The notes: generated from the sequence alone by a model not told the origin. Counted from the first letter of the stretch, positions 1 through 10,572 are shown. The stretch is 64,000 nt of DNA from Demequina sp. (GCF_016278775.1 NZ_JADQBF010000070.1:19123-83122); one strand, 5' to 3'. A program made the numbers and translations.

Positions 1-66
1 GAGCCCAAGGACCCAGGAAGCCCGCGGAGGGAACTGGTGCGGGGCGCGTCGCTCGGAGCGGCGCGG

Positions 67-708
67 TTAGCCGACCACGGAGACGTGCTCCCGGTGGTGC
101 TCACCGTTATCGATCAGGTCGAGAATCGCCGTCGCAAAGTCGGGCGCGGAGATGAACGATTTGCCGTCCTCATCGAACATCGCGACCTCGCCACCCAGCC
201 GATATCGGCCGGTCGCCTCGCCCGGCGCGAAGGCGCCGAACGTGGCCGCGGGGCTCACGAAGGTCCAATCGAGGGCGGCATCGGCAGCAAGCAACGACTC
301 GTACACCGCGTGGCCAGCCTGGGCCTCTGCGCGATACTCCTCGGGGATGTCGCCCTCAATGAAGCGGGGCGCGCCAGGTGCGGGGCGAAGGGAAGAGAAC
401 CCTCCCACCACAATCAACCGTGCCCCTGCCTCTATCGCCGACTCGGCCAGCACTGAAGCCAACTCGACGTGCTTGTCCGCCATGTCCCCCCGCGGCGACG
501 TGGCACTGATCACGGCGTCGGCGCCCTCGAAGGCCCGTGCGCGCACGTCACCCGACAGGGCGGATCCCTGCAGGTACATGACGCCATCGACGGGCACCAT
601 TGGCACCGACCGTGCCACGGCGGTGACCCGGTGCACGCGCGCGGCGGCCTCGGCAACAATCGCGGCGCCCGCATATCCGGTGCCGCCGATCACGGTGATG
701 CTTGCCAT
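67..708 (-). CDS. NAD(P)-binding Rossmann-fold oxidoreductase (NmrA/NAD(P)H-binding type)
   Basis: ORF; N-terminal GGTGYAG dinucleotide-binding motif (MASITVIGGTGYAGAAIV). Confidence 0.85.
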   Translation of the reverse strand: MASITVIGGTGYAGAAIVAEAAARVHRVTAVARSVPMVPVDGVMYLQGSALSGDVRARAFEGADAVISATSPRGDMADKHVELASVLAESAIEAGARLIVVGGFSSLRPAPGAPRFIEGDIPEEYRAEAQAGHAVYESLLAADAALDWTFVSPAATFGAFAPGEATGRYRLGGEVAMFDEDGKSFISAPDFATAILDLIDNGEHHREHVSVVG

Positions 709-835
709 GTGAACCTCCAGGTTGGCGGGCCGCAGGTGTGCAACCCCACGTGGACGCCAACGTCACGCCGAGCCGCACGATTCCGGGGCCGCCACCCGGC
801 ACGTGTCATCGCCCGGATCGTCGTAGCCTGAAGGC

Positions 836-1684
836 ATGAGCATCCCCACGCACCTCCTCAACGACGGCACCACCATCCCCTCCATCGGCTTCGGCACCTA
901 CCCCCTGCTGGGCAAGGAGGGCTACGAGGCCGTCAGGTCCGCGCTCGACAACGGCTACCGACTCATCGACACCGCCGTCAACTACGAGAACGAGGGCCTC
1001 GTAGGACGCGCCATCCGCGACTTCTTGCGCGAGTCGGGAACTCCGCGCGAGGACATCACGGTGCAGACCAAACTCCCCGGCCGACACCACGACACAGAGC
1101 GCGCAGTCTCTTCCGGCTACGAGTCACTCCAACGCCTTGGCCTCGACCAGATCGACGTGCTGCTCATCCACTGGCCTAACCCCATCACCGGCAAGTATGT
1201 GGACGCGTGGCGAGGTCTCGTCACGCTCCGCGAGCAGGGCATCGCGCGCAGCATCGGCGTGAGCAACTTCACCGACGAGCACCTCGAGAACATCATCGCG
1301 GACACGGACGTCACGCCCGTGGTCAACCAAATCGAGCTGCACCCCCTCTTCACACAGGAGTCGATGCGTGCCGCGCACACGGAGCGTGGCATCGCGACCG
1401 AGTCGTGGAGCCCGCTGGGCAAGAGGTCCGCCCCGTTTGAGGAGGGCGCAGTCGCCGACGCTGCCGAGGCTCACGACGTCACGCCCGCCCAAGTGGTGTT
1501 GCGGTGGCAGGTCCAACTGGGCAACATCCCGTTGCCCAAGTCGGCGAACACGGCACGTCAGGTGGCCAACCTCGACGTCTTCGGCTTCGAACTCAGCGAC
1601 GACGAGGTGGCGGCCATCAGCGCGCTCCACCGGGACGACGGTCGGCTCTTCGGGGGCGACCCGAACACACACGAGGAAATGTAG
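836..1684 (+). CDS. Aldo/keto reductase
   Basis: ORF; AKR motifs GFGTYPL, RLIDTAVNYENE, LLIHWPNP, SIGVSNF, WSPLGK. Confidence 0.93.
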   Translation: MSIPTHLLNDGTTIPSIGFGTYPLLGKEGYEAVRSALDNGYRLIDTAVNYENEGLVGRAIRDFLRESGTPREDITVQTKLPGRHHDTERAVSSGYESLQRLGLDQIDVLLIHWPNPITGKYVDAWRGLVTLREQGIARSIGVSNFTDEHLENIIADTDVTPVVNQIELHPLFTQESMRAAHTERGIATESWSPLGKRSAPFEEGAVADAAEAHDVTPAQVVLRWQVQLGNIPLPKSANTARQVANLDVFGFELSDDEVAAISALHRDDGRLFGGDPNTHEEM

Positions 1685-1815
1685 GTCCACCCTGACCCGG
1701 GCCCGGCTGGGTCGCTAGTCCGGCCGCCCCGCCGAGCGGTGCCCTACCCTGTGGGCACGGCTCCGACGCCTCCCGCGTAGCGGCGCGAGCCGCCGCCGAC
1801 CACCAAGGAGCCGCC

Positions 1816-3114
1816 ATGGCCGCACGCGTCTCGCGCCGCGCGTGGTGGGTGTTTGCCGCAGCCGGTGCGGCGTACTTCATGGCGATCATGCACCGCACCG
1901 CCCTGGGCGTGGCCGGCGTGGACGCTCTGGACCGTTTCGCGATCGGCGCCACGGCCTTGTCCGCGCTGTCCATCGCGCAGATCGCGACGTATGCGATTCT
2001 GCAGGTGCCCTCCGGGCGGCTGCTCGACAAGTTCGGACCGCGCGCCGTCATGGTGGCCGGCTCGCTGCTCATGGCAGTGGGTCAGGTGCTGATGGCCACC
2101 ACCGAGAGTTTCACGTGGGCGATCGTTGCCCGAGTGCTTATCGGGGCGGGAGACGCCCCCATCTTCATTTCCGCCTCGCGGTTGGTGGCGCACTGGTTCC
2201 CGCCGCGCCGGGCCCCTCAGATGGTGCAACTGACCGCCCAGATCGGCCAGGCAGGCCAGCTCGCGACCGCCATCCCGGTGGCGTGGCTCCTGCACTCCCA
2301 AGGCTGGTCGCCGACCTTCCTGGTGCTGGCGGGCATGGGCGTGGTCGCGGCTGTCGTCGTGTGTGCGGTGCGCATCCCGGGCGCGGCCGACGCCGACGCG
2401 CCTCCCGTACTCGCCCTCGCCGGTTCGCGGACCACGGTGTCTCGGGCCGGGGTTCGGCTGGGGTTCTGGACTCACTTCACCGCACTGTTTTCCGCCAACA
2501 CGGTCGCGCTGTTGTGGGGAGTCCCCTTCTTCATCACCGCGCAGGGACGGTCGGTGGCGGAAGCGAGCGTCCTGCTGACGGTGCTGACGCTGTCCAAGTT
2601 TGTGGTGAGCCCCTTGGTGGGCACGGCGACGGCCCGCCACCCCTTGAGGCGGTCGTGGATGGTGCTCATGTTCGCTTGCGTCACGGCGGTGGCGTGGACC
2701 CTGCTGCTCCTGCCCAGCACGCCTAGGCCCATGTGGCAGCTCGTGCTCTTTGTGATGGCGATCGCCGCTGGCGGGCCGGTCTCGTTGGTCGGCCTCGACT
2801 TCGCACGCACGTTCGCCGATCACAACCGACTGGGTGCCGCCAACGGACTGGTCAATACCGGAGGCTTCGTGTCCACCATCGTCGCGCTCGGCTTGGTCGG
2901 AGCGGTGCTGCAACTGGCCGCACCCGGCGGCGACTACGACCTCGACGCGTATCGCCTCGCCTTCGCTGCGCTCGCGCTTCCGTGGGCGGTGGGCGTGATC
3001 GGCATCATCCGCAGTCGCGCGAGGGCGCGCGCCGACTGGGCCGCAGACGGTGTGCGGGTGCCGCCTCTACGGGAGGTACTCGAGCGTCGGCGATTGCGGC
3101 GCCAGGGGGACTAG
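1816..3114 (+). CDS. MFS transporter
   Basis: ORF with about 12 hydrophobic segments; MFS-like loop motif GRLLDKFGPR. Confidence 0.88.
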   Translation: MAARVSRRAWWVFAAAGAAYFMAIMHRTALGVAGVDALDRFAIGATALSALSIAQIATYAILQVPSGRLLDKFGPRAVMVAGSLLMAVGQVLMATTESFTWAIVARVLIGAGDAPIFISASRLVAHWFPPRRAPQMVQLTAQIGQAGQLATAIPVAWLLHSQGWSPTFLVLAGMGVVAAVVVCAVRIPGAADADAPPVLALAGSRTTVSRAGVRLGFWTHFTALFSANTVALLWGVPFFITAQGRSVAEASVLLTVLTLSKFVVSPLVGTATARHPLRRSWMVLMFACVTAVAWTLLLLPSTPRPMWQLVLFVMAIAAGGPVSLVGLDFARTFADHNRLGAANGLVNTGGFVSTIVALGLVGAVLQLAAPGGDYDLDAYRLAFAALALPWAVGVIGIIRSRARARADWAADGVRVPPLREVLERRRLRRQGD

Positions 3115-3151
3115 CGCGGCGCGGTTGCCCAACCAGCGAGGCCCCAGCTCG

Positions 3152-3760
3152 CTACGCGCGCGCCCGCTCGGCGGCCAACGCCTCGCAGCTAGCCACGTGC
3201 TCGGTGATGACCCAGTTCACGATGTCCTGCAGCGACATCTTGAGGTCGATGTAGTCAGGGTGGCGAAGCCAAGCGCTCTGTACCCCTTCGAGCGCGGCGA
3301 TCAGCGTCCTGGCGAGCCTGTCGGCATCGTCGTACTGGTCGCCCAAGTGACTCACCAGGAAGGCGACGACGGCCTCGTCCCTTTCCTTGCAGGCGTCGTG
3401 CGCTGGGTGGCTGGGATCCATGGCCTCAATCGACATGACGGTGCGAAGCCTGGCCGCGTGAGGGTCCTCCATCATGGATTGGTAGACGCCCGCCGCGATG
3501 TCTTCCGCAGTGAGGGTGTCGTCCGGCCCCGTGGGGATGAACCTGTCGCCATCGAGGGCATCCCTTCGCCGCAACACCGCGATCAAGAGCGTCGGCATGT
3601 CCCTGTAGTAGTACGTGACCGCCGGCGCCGTGAGTCCACAACGCTCCGCGACGGCCTTCATCGTCAGCCCGCGGTATCCCTTTTCCGCCAGTAACTCCAT
3701 GGCGGTGTCCACAATGCGCTCGCGACGCACCTCAGGTGGGAGTCGTTGTGCCAAGAACAC
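3152..3760 (-). CDS. TetR/AcrR family transcriptional regulator
   Basis: N-terminal TetR HTH (RRERIVDTAMELLAEKGYRGLTMKAVAERCGLTAPAVTYYYRD). Confidence 0.9.
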   Translation of the reverse strand: MFLAQRLPPEVRRERIVDTAMELLAEKGYRGLTMKAVAERCGLTAPAVTYYYRDMPTLLIAVLRRRDALDGDRFIPTGPDDTLTAEDIAAGVYQSMMEDPHAARLRTVMSIEAMDPSHPAHDACKERDEAVVAFLVSHLGDQYDDADRLARTLIAALEGVQSAWLRHPDYIDLKMSLQDIVNWVITEHVASCEALAAERARA

Positions 3761-3867
3761 CTCCCGGGCTTGTCTGGTTCCTACAATAGTCGCTCTCCTC
3801 TATCTTTCCGCAGTAAAGTAACGGCCAGGGGGCAACCAATCTCGCCGTTGTCGTTGGGAGGGCGCGA

Positions 3868-6249
3868 GTGTCGTTTCACGGATACTTGGCGCTCGCCTCG
3901 ACCGTCGTCTCCTCTCTCGACGGCGACACCAAGATCGCTTTGCTCACCGGCAAAGACTTCTGGACGACGATGCCCCTGCCGGACCACGACGTACCCTCGT
4001 TCGTCATGGCCGATGGGCCGCATGGACTCCGCCACCAAGGCCGCGGCTCGGACCATGTCGGCCTCGGCGAGTCGCTTCCCGCGACGTGCTTCCCCACCGC
4101 GTCGGCGCTGGGCGCCACGTGGGATCGGGAGCTCGTGGAGCGGGTGGGAGCCGCGATCGGGGCAGAGGCCGCGTGCCAAGGGGTGGACGTGGTGCTCGGG
4201 CCAGGACTCAACATCAAGCGCCACCCCGCCTGCGGCCGCAACTTCGAGTACTTCTCGGAGGACCCTCTCGTCTCAGGGGTACTCGCGGCGGCCATGGTCC
4301 GTGGCATCCAGTCCGAAGGCGTGGGGGCGTGCCTCAAGCATTACGTGGCGAACAACCAGGAATCCGACCGGTTCCGGCTCGACACGATCGTGGACGAGCG
4401 CACACTGCGGGAGATCTACCTCAGCAGCTTCGAGACCGCGCTGAGGCTGTCCGACCCGTGGATGGTCATGTCTTCGTACAACAAGCTCAACGGCACTCAC
4501 GTGGGCGAGTCCGAGGAGATGATCCACGACATCTTGCGCAGCGAGTTCGGGTTCTTAGGAGTCGTGGTCTCCGACTGGCTGGCAGTGTCCGACAGGGTCG
4601 AGGGCGTTCGTGCGGGCCTCGACCTCGAGATGCCGTCAAGCGGGAGCACCTGGCATCGCGAGATCTCCAAGGCCCTCACGAGCGGCGTGTTGCCGCACCG
4701 CACGCTCGACCTCGCGTGCACCCGCGTGGTGGCGCTCGCGCTCCGAGCCGCCGATGCGCGGGCCGGGCGGGCGACCGCGGTGGACCTAGACGCGCACCAC
4801 AGCCTGGCTCGCGAGGCCGCGTGCGCTGGCGCCGTGCTACTCACGAACGACGGGGTCCTGCCGCTCGACGCAACGGCGCCAGGCAAGGTGGCCGTCATCG
4901 GCGCCTTCGCCAAGCACCCGCGCTTTCAGGGTGCTGGCTCTTCGCAGGTCAACCCCACCCGCGTGACCACCCTGCTCGAAGCGCTTCACCGCAAGGGGCT
5001 CGATGTCGACTACGCGGCCGGATACGACCCGCACACTGGCGACACCACGGAGCAACTCCTGGCGGAGGCGACGCGCGCGGCCGCCGAAGCCGACGTCGTC
5101 GTCCTTCACGTGGGCCTGCCCCCGACCGCGGAGAGCGAAGGCGTTGACAGGGCCCACTTGCGGCTCCCTGACGGGCACTCGAAGCTCATCGCCCAGGTGA
5201 TCGCGGCGAATCCCCGTACCGTCGTGGCGCTCACAGCAGGCGCTCCCGTCGAGACCCCCTGGGCGGACGATGCGGCCGCAGTGCTACTGACATACCTCGG
5301 CGGCCAGGCCTCCGGCGAAGCGCTCGCGGACATGCTGTTCGGCGACGCGGAACCCGCTGGACGCCTTGCGGAATCCTTCCCTGAGGTTGTCTTCGACCTT
5401 CCCGCCGATGCCCATTTTGCGGACCACGCCACTCAAGTCGAGTATCGCGAGGGTCTGTACGTTGGCTACCGATTCCATGACACGTTCGCCCTGCCAGCCC
5501 GCTTCCCTTTTGGGCACGGGCTCGGTTATGCCTCGTTCGACTTTGGCGCGCCGCACGTGTCCCCTGCGGGCCGCGGCCACTCCGTCTCGGTCGAGGTCAC
5601 CAACACGTCGGGGCGTGCAGGCAGCACCGTGGTGCAGGTGTATGTGCGCGACGTGAAGTCCACGCTGTACCGCCCGGACCAAGAACTCAAGGGCTTTGCC
5701 AGGGTTCACCTCGAGGCGCGTCAGACGCGCACCGTCACGATCGACCTCGATGAGCGGGCCCTTGCGGCGTACGACGCCCGCGCAGGTGCGTGGGTGGTCG
5801 AGGAGGGAGAGTTCGAGATCCGGGTGGGCGCCTCGTCTGCAGACATCCGCGAGTGCGCCACCCTCACCGTGCAGAGCACGGCGACGGTCTCCCCAGGTGC
5901 GGCGTTTTCCGGGTCCATCGCGAGCCGTGCCGAGTTCGAAGACATGCTCGGACACCTCATCCCGACTCCGGCAGCGACGCTGCCCTATACCCGCGAGACG
6001 CTCATCAGCGACTTGCACCAGACCGCGCTCGGCAGGCTGCTGCGCAGGATCCTCCTGAGGCTCATCTCGGCCAAGATGGGCACGAGCGCGGACGGCGCCA
6101 ACGCCGTCACCGAGACTGCGTTTGCCGAGAGCACTCCGCTCCGGGCCGTGGCGATGGCGTCTGGCGGGCGCGTCTCGCTGCGGGTGGTGGATGCCGTGGT
6201 GCGTCTGCTCAATTTCGGGTCGCGCCGAACCCGAGCGCTGGGCCGCTAG
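3868..6249 (+). CDS. Glycoside hydrolase family 3 beta-glucosidase-like protein
   Basis: GH3 motifs KHYVANNQE, VMSSYNKLNG, GVVVSDWLAV; C-terminal FN3-like domain. Confidence 0.92.
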   Translation: MSFHGYLALASTVVSSLDGDTKIALLTGKDFWTTMPLPDHDVPSFVMADGPHGLRHQGRGSDHVGLGESLPATCFPTASALGATWDRELVERVGAAIGAEAACQGVDVVLGPGLNIKRHPACGRNFEYFSEDPLVSGVLAAAMVRGIQSEGVGACLKHYVANNQESDRFRLDTIVDERTLREIYLSSFETALRLSDPWMVMSSYNKLNGTHVGESEEMIHDILRSEFGFLGVVVSDWLAVSDRVEGVRAGLDLEMPSSGSTWHREISKALTSGVLPHRTLDLACTRVVALALRAADARAGRATAVDLDAHHSLAREAACAGAVLLTNDGVLPLDATAPGKVAVIGAFAKHPRFQGAGSSQVNPTRVTTLLEALHRKGLDVDYAAGYDPHTGDTTEQLLAEATRAAAEADVVVLHVGLPPTAESEGVDRAHLRLPDGHSKLIAQVIAANPRTVVALTAGAPVETPWADDAAAVLLTYLGGQASGEALADMLFGDAEPAGRLAESFPEVVFDLPADAHFADHATQVEYREGLYVGYRFHDTFALPARFPFGHGLGYASFDFGAPHVSPAGRGHSVSVEVTNTSGRAGSTVVQVYVRDVKSTLYRPDQELKGFARVHLEARQTRTVTIDLDERALAAYDARAGAWVVEEGEFEIRVGASSADIRECATLTVQSTATVSPGAAFSGSIASRAEFEDMLGHLIPTPAATLPYTRETLISDLHQTALGRLLRRILLRLISAKMGTSADGANAVTETAFAESTPLRAVAMASGGRVSLRVVDAVVRLLNFGSRRTRALGR

Positions 6250-6264
6250 CCGTTTGCCTCAGCG

Positions 6265-6873
6265 CTAGCGCGGCTGTGCTTCGAGCACGTCGGAGACAAA
6301 GCCTGCAATCGCATCCACGTCTGCATCGGCGAATCGCGTGCACTGCGGGTAGGCGACGTGCCAGTTGTTGATGGCCTCGTAGCCCGCACCGACCGCCGCA
6401 ATGGCGCGCATCAGGTGCTCCGGGCGAATCGCGTCACGGTCGCTCGTGCCGGTGAGGCCCATGGCAAGCCGTATTGCCAACTCGTGGGTGATGCCGCTCG
6501 TCGCCTTCGAATCGTGCACCAGCGGAGCGAGGGTGGGATCCTTCATGACGGCCACCACGTCGTTGTCGCAAGACGACATGGCCGAGATCACGTCACGAAC
6601 GAAGCGCTGACGCTCCCCCGGTGTGGTGAGGTCGCGCTGTTCCGCCATCACCTCTTCGATGGCGGTGAATGCCTGCGCGACAATGTGCCGAAGCAGTACT
6701 TCCTTTGACTCGAAGTGGTAGTACAACGCTGCCTTGGTGACGCCCAGTTCTTCGGCGATGTCGCGAACCGATGTCCCTGCAAAACCGCGCGTGGCGAAGA
6801 GGTGTGCGGCCACATCGATGATGCGCTGGCGCGTGTCAGTGCGCGGTGTCTTGCGGTCAGCTTCGACGCTCAT
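6265..6873 (-). CDS. TetR/AcrR family transcriptional regulator
   Basis: TetR HTH (RQRIIDVAAHLFATRGFAGTSVRDIAEELGVTKAALYYHFESKE); divergent from the MMPL gene. Confidence 0.92.
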   Translation of the reverse strand: MSVEADRKTPRTDTRQRIIDVAAHLFATRGFAGTSVRDIAEELGVTKAALYYHFESKEVLLRHIVAQAFTAIEEVMAEQRDLTTPGERQRFVRDVISAMSSCDNDVVAVMKDPTLAPLVHDSKATSGITHELAIRLAMGLTGTSDRDAIRPEHLMRAIAAVGAGYEAINNWHVAYPQCTRFADADVDAIAGFVSDVLEAQPR

Positions 6874-6935
6874 CGTCCCATTCTCTCACTGCCCGTCAGG
6901 GACCGGGCCAGGCTCACCCCCGAGGCTTCTCACTT

Positions 6936-6996
6936 GACGACCGTTTAGTCAGTGTGCCACGATCGCCTTGCAACCATCTTACCGGTCGTTCAGTCA
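6936..6996. promoter_or_regulatory. Candidate TetR operator region: repeated CGTTYAGTCA (6942-6951 and 6987-6996)
   Basis: Two near-identical 10-mers in the tetR/MMPL intergenic region. Confidence 0.45.
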
Positions 6997-7014
6997 TTCC
7001 GAAAGGGTCTGACC

Positions 7015-9249
7015 ATGAAATCCCTCGCCCACCTCGCCACCGCCAGGCCCCTGATCGTGCTCCTCGGTTGGATCGCGGCCGTTGTCGGCCTCACCGCCGC
7101 ATCGGCCGCCGCTGGCCCCGACTTCCGGGACACCTTCTCCCTGCCAGGCACCGACTCCCAGGCCACCTACGACTTGCTCGACGAGCGCTTCCCGCAACAG
7201 TCAGGGGACGCCGACACCGTCGTCTTCAGCGCCGATTCCGGCGCGCTCACCAGTTGGCAGTCCACGATCGAGGACGCGCTACGCGAGTTCGCCGCGGTGC
7301 CTTCGGTGGCGCTCGTGACCAGCCCCTTCTCGCCGGAGGGCGCATCACAGCTCAGCGCAGACCGCTCCGTCGGCTACGCGACCATCGCCTACGACGAGGC
7401 GGCCTACAACCTGCCGCTCGAGGACATCGAGGCGGTGGGCGAGATCGCGAACAGCCTCAATGGCGTCGACGGGCTCACGGTCGGCCACGGCGGCGACCCG
7501 GCGTCACGGCTCCAGGAGCCAGAGGTCGGGGTCGGCGAACTCATCGGACTGCTGATTGCCGCCGTCATTCTGGTGATCGCCTTCGGCTCTGGGCGCGCCG
7601 CCACCGTTCCGCTCATTTCCGCGATCGCGGCGGTTGGCGCGACCGTCGGCACACTCGGGCTGCTCAGCAACCTCGGCCCGCTCACGCCTAGCGCGTCCAT
7701 CCTGGCCGTCCTGCTGGGCCTCGGCATCGGCATCGACTACGCGCTCTTCATCGTCAATCGCCACCGGATCGCCTTGAAGTCTGGTCGCGGAACTCGGGAC
7801 AGCGTCGTCGGCGCGATGACTACGTCGGGCCGCGCCGTGGTGTTCGCAGGGATCACGGTCTTCATCGCGCTTGCGGGGATGCTCGTTCCAAGGATCGAGT
7901 TCCTGACGGGCCTCGCCATCACTGCCGCGATCACGGTGGGCTTCTCTGTCGCTGCGTCGGCCACTCTCGTACCCGCGCTCCTCACCCTGTACGGCACCCG
8001 CATCCTTGGCCGGGCCGACCGCGCCGCCCTGGCAGAGCACGGACGTGTGCCGGAGCCCGCTGCCACGCAAGGTCGGTTCGCGACGCTCGTTGAGCGTCGG
8101 CCGCTTGCCGCCTCTCTCGCCGCTGTGGCCGTCCTGGCGACGCTGGCGATCCCCGCCCTCGACATCCGGCTGGGCAACTCCGACGCGGGCAACGCCCCCT
8201 CCGGTACACCGTCGCGTGTCGCCTACGACCTCATGACAGACGGCTTTGGCGCGGGCACCAACGGCGCCGTGGTGGTGGCGGTCGACCTGGGTGAGTCGGG
8301 CACCTTCACGGCCGACGCCCTTGCCGACCCCGCGCAGCTGCCGTTCGAGCTGGCGGAGCTTGCGCGGAGCCTCACGGACGACGCAGGGGTGGCCACCGTC
8401 ATCGGTCCCGTCCCGAACGGCGCGGGAGACGCCGCGCTGTTCCAGGTGGTACCCGACTCTCGCCCCCAGTCTCAAGACACCAACGACCTTGTGGAGCGCA
8501 TCCGCTCGGACTACGCACCTGCCGCCTCCGGCTACGACGTTCACGTGGGCGGGGCGACGGCCTCCAACATCGATTTCACCGACAAGATCGCCGACTCGAT
8601 CCCGCTGTTCTTCGCGCTCGTTGTCGGCCTGTCCATGCTGGTGCTGCTGGTCGCGTTCCGGTCCCTGGTGCTCCCCCTGGTGGGCGCAGGGCTCAACCTG
8701 TTGAGCGCTGGCGCCGCGTTCGGCCTCTCCGTCGCCGTGTTCCAGTGGGGCTGGGGCCACCAACTGTTTGGTGTGGGCGACGGCGGGCCAGTCGAGCCGT
8801 TCATCCCGCTGATTCTGTTCGCGCTGCTGTTCGGCCTGTCGATGGACTACCAGGTGTTCCTGGTGAGCCGCGTGGCGGAGCTGTGGCACTCCAGCCGAGA
8901 CAACGCCTACGCGGTGCGCCGGGGACTCGCCGAGGTGTCGCGCGTCATCGTGGCGGCCGCCTCGATCATGGTGGTGGTGTTCGGCTCCTTTGTGACGTCC
9001 GATGCCCGCTTCATGAAATTGCTCGGACTCGGACTCGCCGTCGCGATCTTCCTGGACGCGTTCGTGATCAGGGTGGTGCTCATGCCCGCGATCATGCGCG
9101 TGCTTGGCGCACGCTCGTGGTGGATCCCGCAATGGCTCGACCGCGTGCTGCCGCACATCGACATCGACGGCAACGACGTTGACCCAACCCATCGCGCCGA
9201 GAGCGCCGACGAGGTGCCGAGAGAGCCCGAACTCGCTCCGGTGCGTTAG
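7015..9249 (+). CDS. MMPL/RND family transporter
   Basis: MMPL organisation; GLGIGIDYALFIVNRHR and LFGLSMDYQVFLVSRVAE; start taken at ATG 7015 inside the listed ORF. Confidence 0.92.
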   Translation: MKSLAHLATARPLIVLLGWIAAVVGLTAASAAAGPDFRDTFSLPGTDSQATYDLLDERFPQQSGDADTVVFSADSGALTSWQSTIEDALREFAAVPSVALVTSPFSPEGASQLSADRSVGYATIAYDEAAYNLPLEDIEAVGEIANSLNGVDGLTVGHGGDPASRLQEPEVGVGELIGLLIAAVILVIAFGSGRAATVPLISAIAAVGATVGTLGLLSNLGPLTPSASILAVLLGLGIGIDYALFIVNRHRIALKSGRGTRDSVVGAMTTSGRAVVFAGITVFIALAGMLVPRIEFLTGLAITAAITVGFSVAASATLVPALLTLYGTRILGRADRAALAEHGRVPEPAATQGRFATLVERRPLAASLAAVAVLATLAIPALDIRLGNSDAGNAPSGTPSRVAYDLMTDGFGAGTNGAVVVAVDLGESGTFTADALADPAQLPFELAELARSLTDDAGVATVIGPVPNGAGDAALFQVVPDSRPQSQDTNDLVERIRSDYAPAASGYDVHVGGATASNIDFTDKIADSIPLFFALVVGLSMLVLLVAFRSLVLPLVGAGLNLLSAGAAFGLSVAVFQWGWGHQLFGVGDGGPVEPFIPLILFALLFGLSMDYQVFLVSRVAELWHSSRDNAYAVRRGLAEVSRVIVAAASIMVVVFGSFVTSDARFMKLLGLGLAVAIFLDAFVIRVVLMPAIMRVLGARSWWIPQWLDRVLPHIDIDGNDVDPTHRAESADEVPREPELAPVR

Positions 9250-9294
9250 CGCGGGACGCGCCTACGCGGGAGCGCGGCGCACCCTACGGGGAGA

Positions 9295-9340
9295 CGAGAG
9301 GCGCGGCTTGCGGGAATCCCCGGGGCCGCGCCTCTCGTTT
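9295..9340 (+). terminator. Hairpin terminator after the MMPL gene
   Basis: 13-bp exact stem CGAGAGGCGCGGC/GCCGCGCCTCTCG followed by TTT. Confidence 0.75.
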
Positions 9341-9345
9341 ACCCC

Positions 9346-10572
9346 TTGGCGGACTCCTCAGCCGCCGCGCCGGAAGGAGCCGCTGTGCGCGCATTGCGCA
9401 AGATGGTCAGCACCCACGCCACCCCTGCGGACCACAAGGTCACCACGGCCGAGCTGTTCTTTGACCTGGTCTACGTCTTTGCGTTCACCCAGGTCACCGC
9501 CTGGATCGCGCACGAGGCATCCCCACTCGGCGCGGCACAAGGGCTGACGCTGCTGACGGTGTTGTGGTGGACCTGGGTGCCCTTTGTCCGCCTGGGCAAT
9601 AGCGTGCGGGCCGATCGCGGCCTCCCGCTCTTGGGTTTCGTCGTGACCATGGGCGCAGTATTTGTCGCCGGGTTTGCAATCAACGGACTGTGGGACGCCG
9701 ACGGCGGCTCCCTACGACCGCTGACCTTCGCGGCGATGTACCTGGTCATTCGCGCGGTCCACGCGAGTATCTCCGCCTATGTGTCACGAGACGATGAGCG
9801 GGCATTGCGACGGATCGCGTGGCTCGCGGCCGCGTGGCTGCCCTCCTCGGCAATGTTGTTTGTGGGCGCGTTCATGCCGCCGGAGACGCGACTGTGGTGG
9901 TGGATCGGCACCATCGCCGCCGACCTCGCCGCGTCCTACGTGCTCGACGCAGTGGGGCGTAGCCCCGCATTGCGCTCAGGAGGCCACGTGGCCGAGCGCT
10001 ACAACCTGATGCTGATCGTTGCGCTCGGCGAGTCTGTGGTCGCCGTCGGTGCGGCCGCCAACCAGGTCGAGTTGGGCGGAACGCTCCTCGCCTTCGCGTT
10101 GGCGGGTATCGCCCTTGCCGTCGGCCTGTGGGGCCCGTACTTCAGGGCAGTGGGGCCAGCGCTCGAGCAGGCCCTCGCCTCCGCGAAGGAGCGCCTCAAG
10201 CCTGCCGTCGTCCGCGACCTGTTCACCTACCTTCACCTGCCGCTGGTCGCGGGAATCATCGTGGCGTCTGCTGGCGTAGAGGACGCCATCAAGGCGCTGG
10301 AGTCCGACGAGCCCAGCGGCGTGGCAGGAACCCTCATCGCCGTCGGCACCGCTGCCTACCTCGCCACCCTCGCCTTGGTGATGCGCCTGGCCGGCGGGCG
10401 GTGGTGGGTACTCGCGGCGGCCGCCCTGTTCGTCGGCACCGCCGTGTGGTGGGCGTCGTCCCTTGCCGTGCTTGCGTTGCTCGCTGTGGTCGCCGTCGTG
10501 CTTGGCGCCGCGACCGTGTTCACACCTGGCCGCTCGGACGACGGCGTGTCCGTTGTGGAGGTTGAAGAGTAG
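9346..10572 (+). CDS. Low temperature requirement protein A (LtrA) family membrane protein
   Basis: HKVTTAELFFDLVYVFAFTQVT signature; many TM segments; start codon uncertain (TTG 9346 or GTG 9385). Confidence 0.85.
   Translation: MADSSAAAPEGAAVRALRKMVSTHATPADHKVTTAELFFDLVYVFAFTQVTAWIAHEASPLGAAQGLTLLTVLWWTWVPFVRLGNSVRADRGLPLLGFVVTMGAVFVAGFAINGLWDADGGSLRPLTFAAMYLVIRAVHASISAYVSRDDERALRRIAWLAAAWLPSSAMLFVGAFMPPETRLWWWIGTIAADLAASYVLDAVGRSPALRSGGHVAERYNLMLIVALGESVVAVGAAANQVELGGTLLAFALAGIALAVGLWGPYFRAVGPALEQALASAKERLKPAVVRDLFTYLHLPLVAGIIVASAGVEDAIKALESDEPSGVAGTLIAVGTAAYLATLALVMRLAGGRWWVLAAAALFVGTAVWWASSLAVLALLAVVAVVLGAATVFTPGRSDDGVSVVEVEE

Noticed and set aside
1744-2913. 389-aa minus-strand ORF opposite the MFS gene
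   Set aside because: Hydrophilic, H/R/G/E-rich antisense shadow.
7504-9192. 562-aa minus-strand ORF opposite MMPL
   Set aside because: Antisense shadow with low-complexity H/R/E/D/G-rich composition; the sense gene has clear family motifs.
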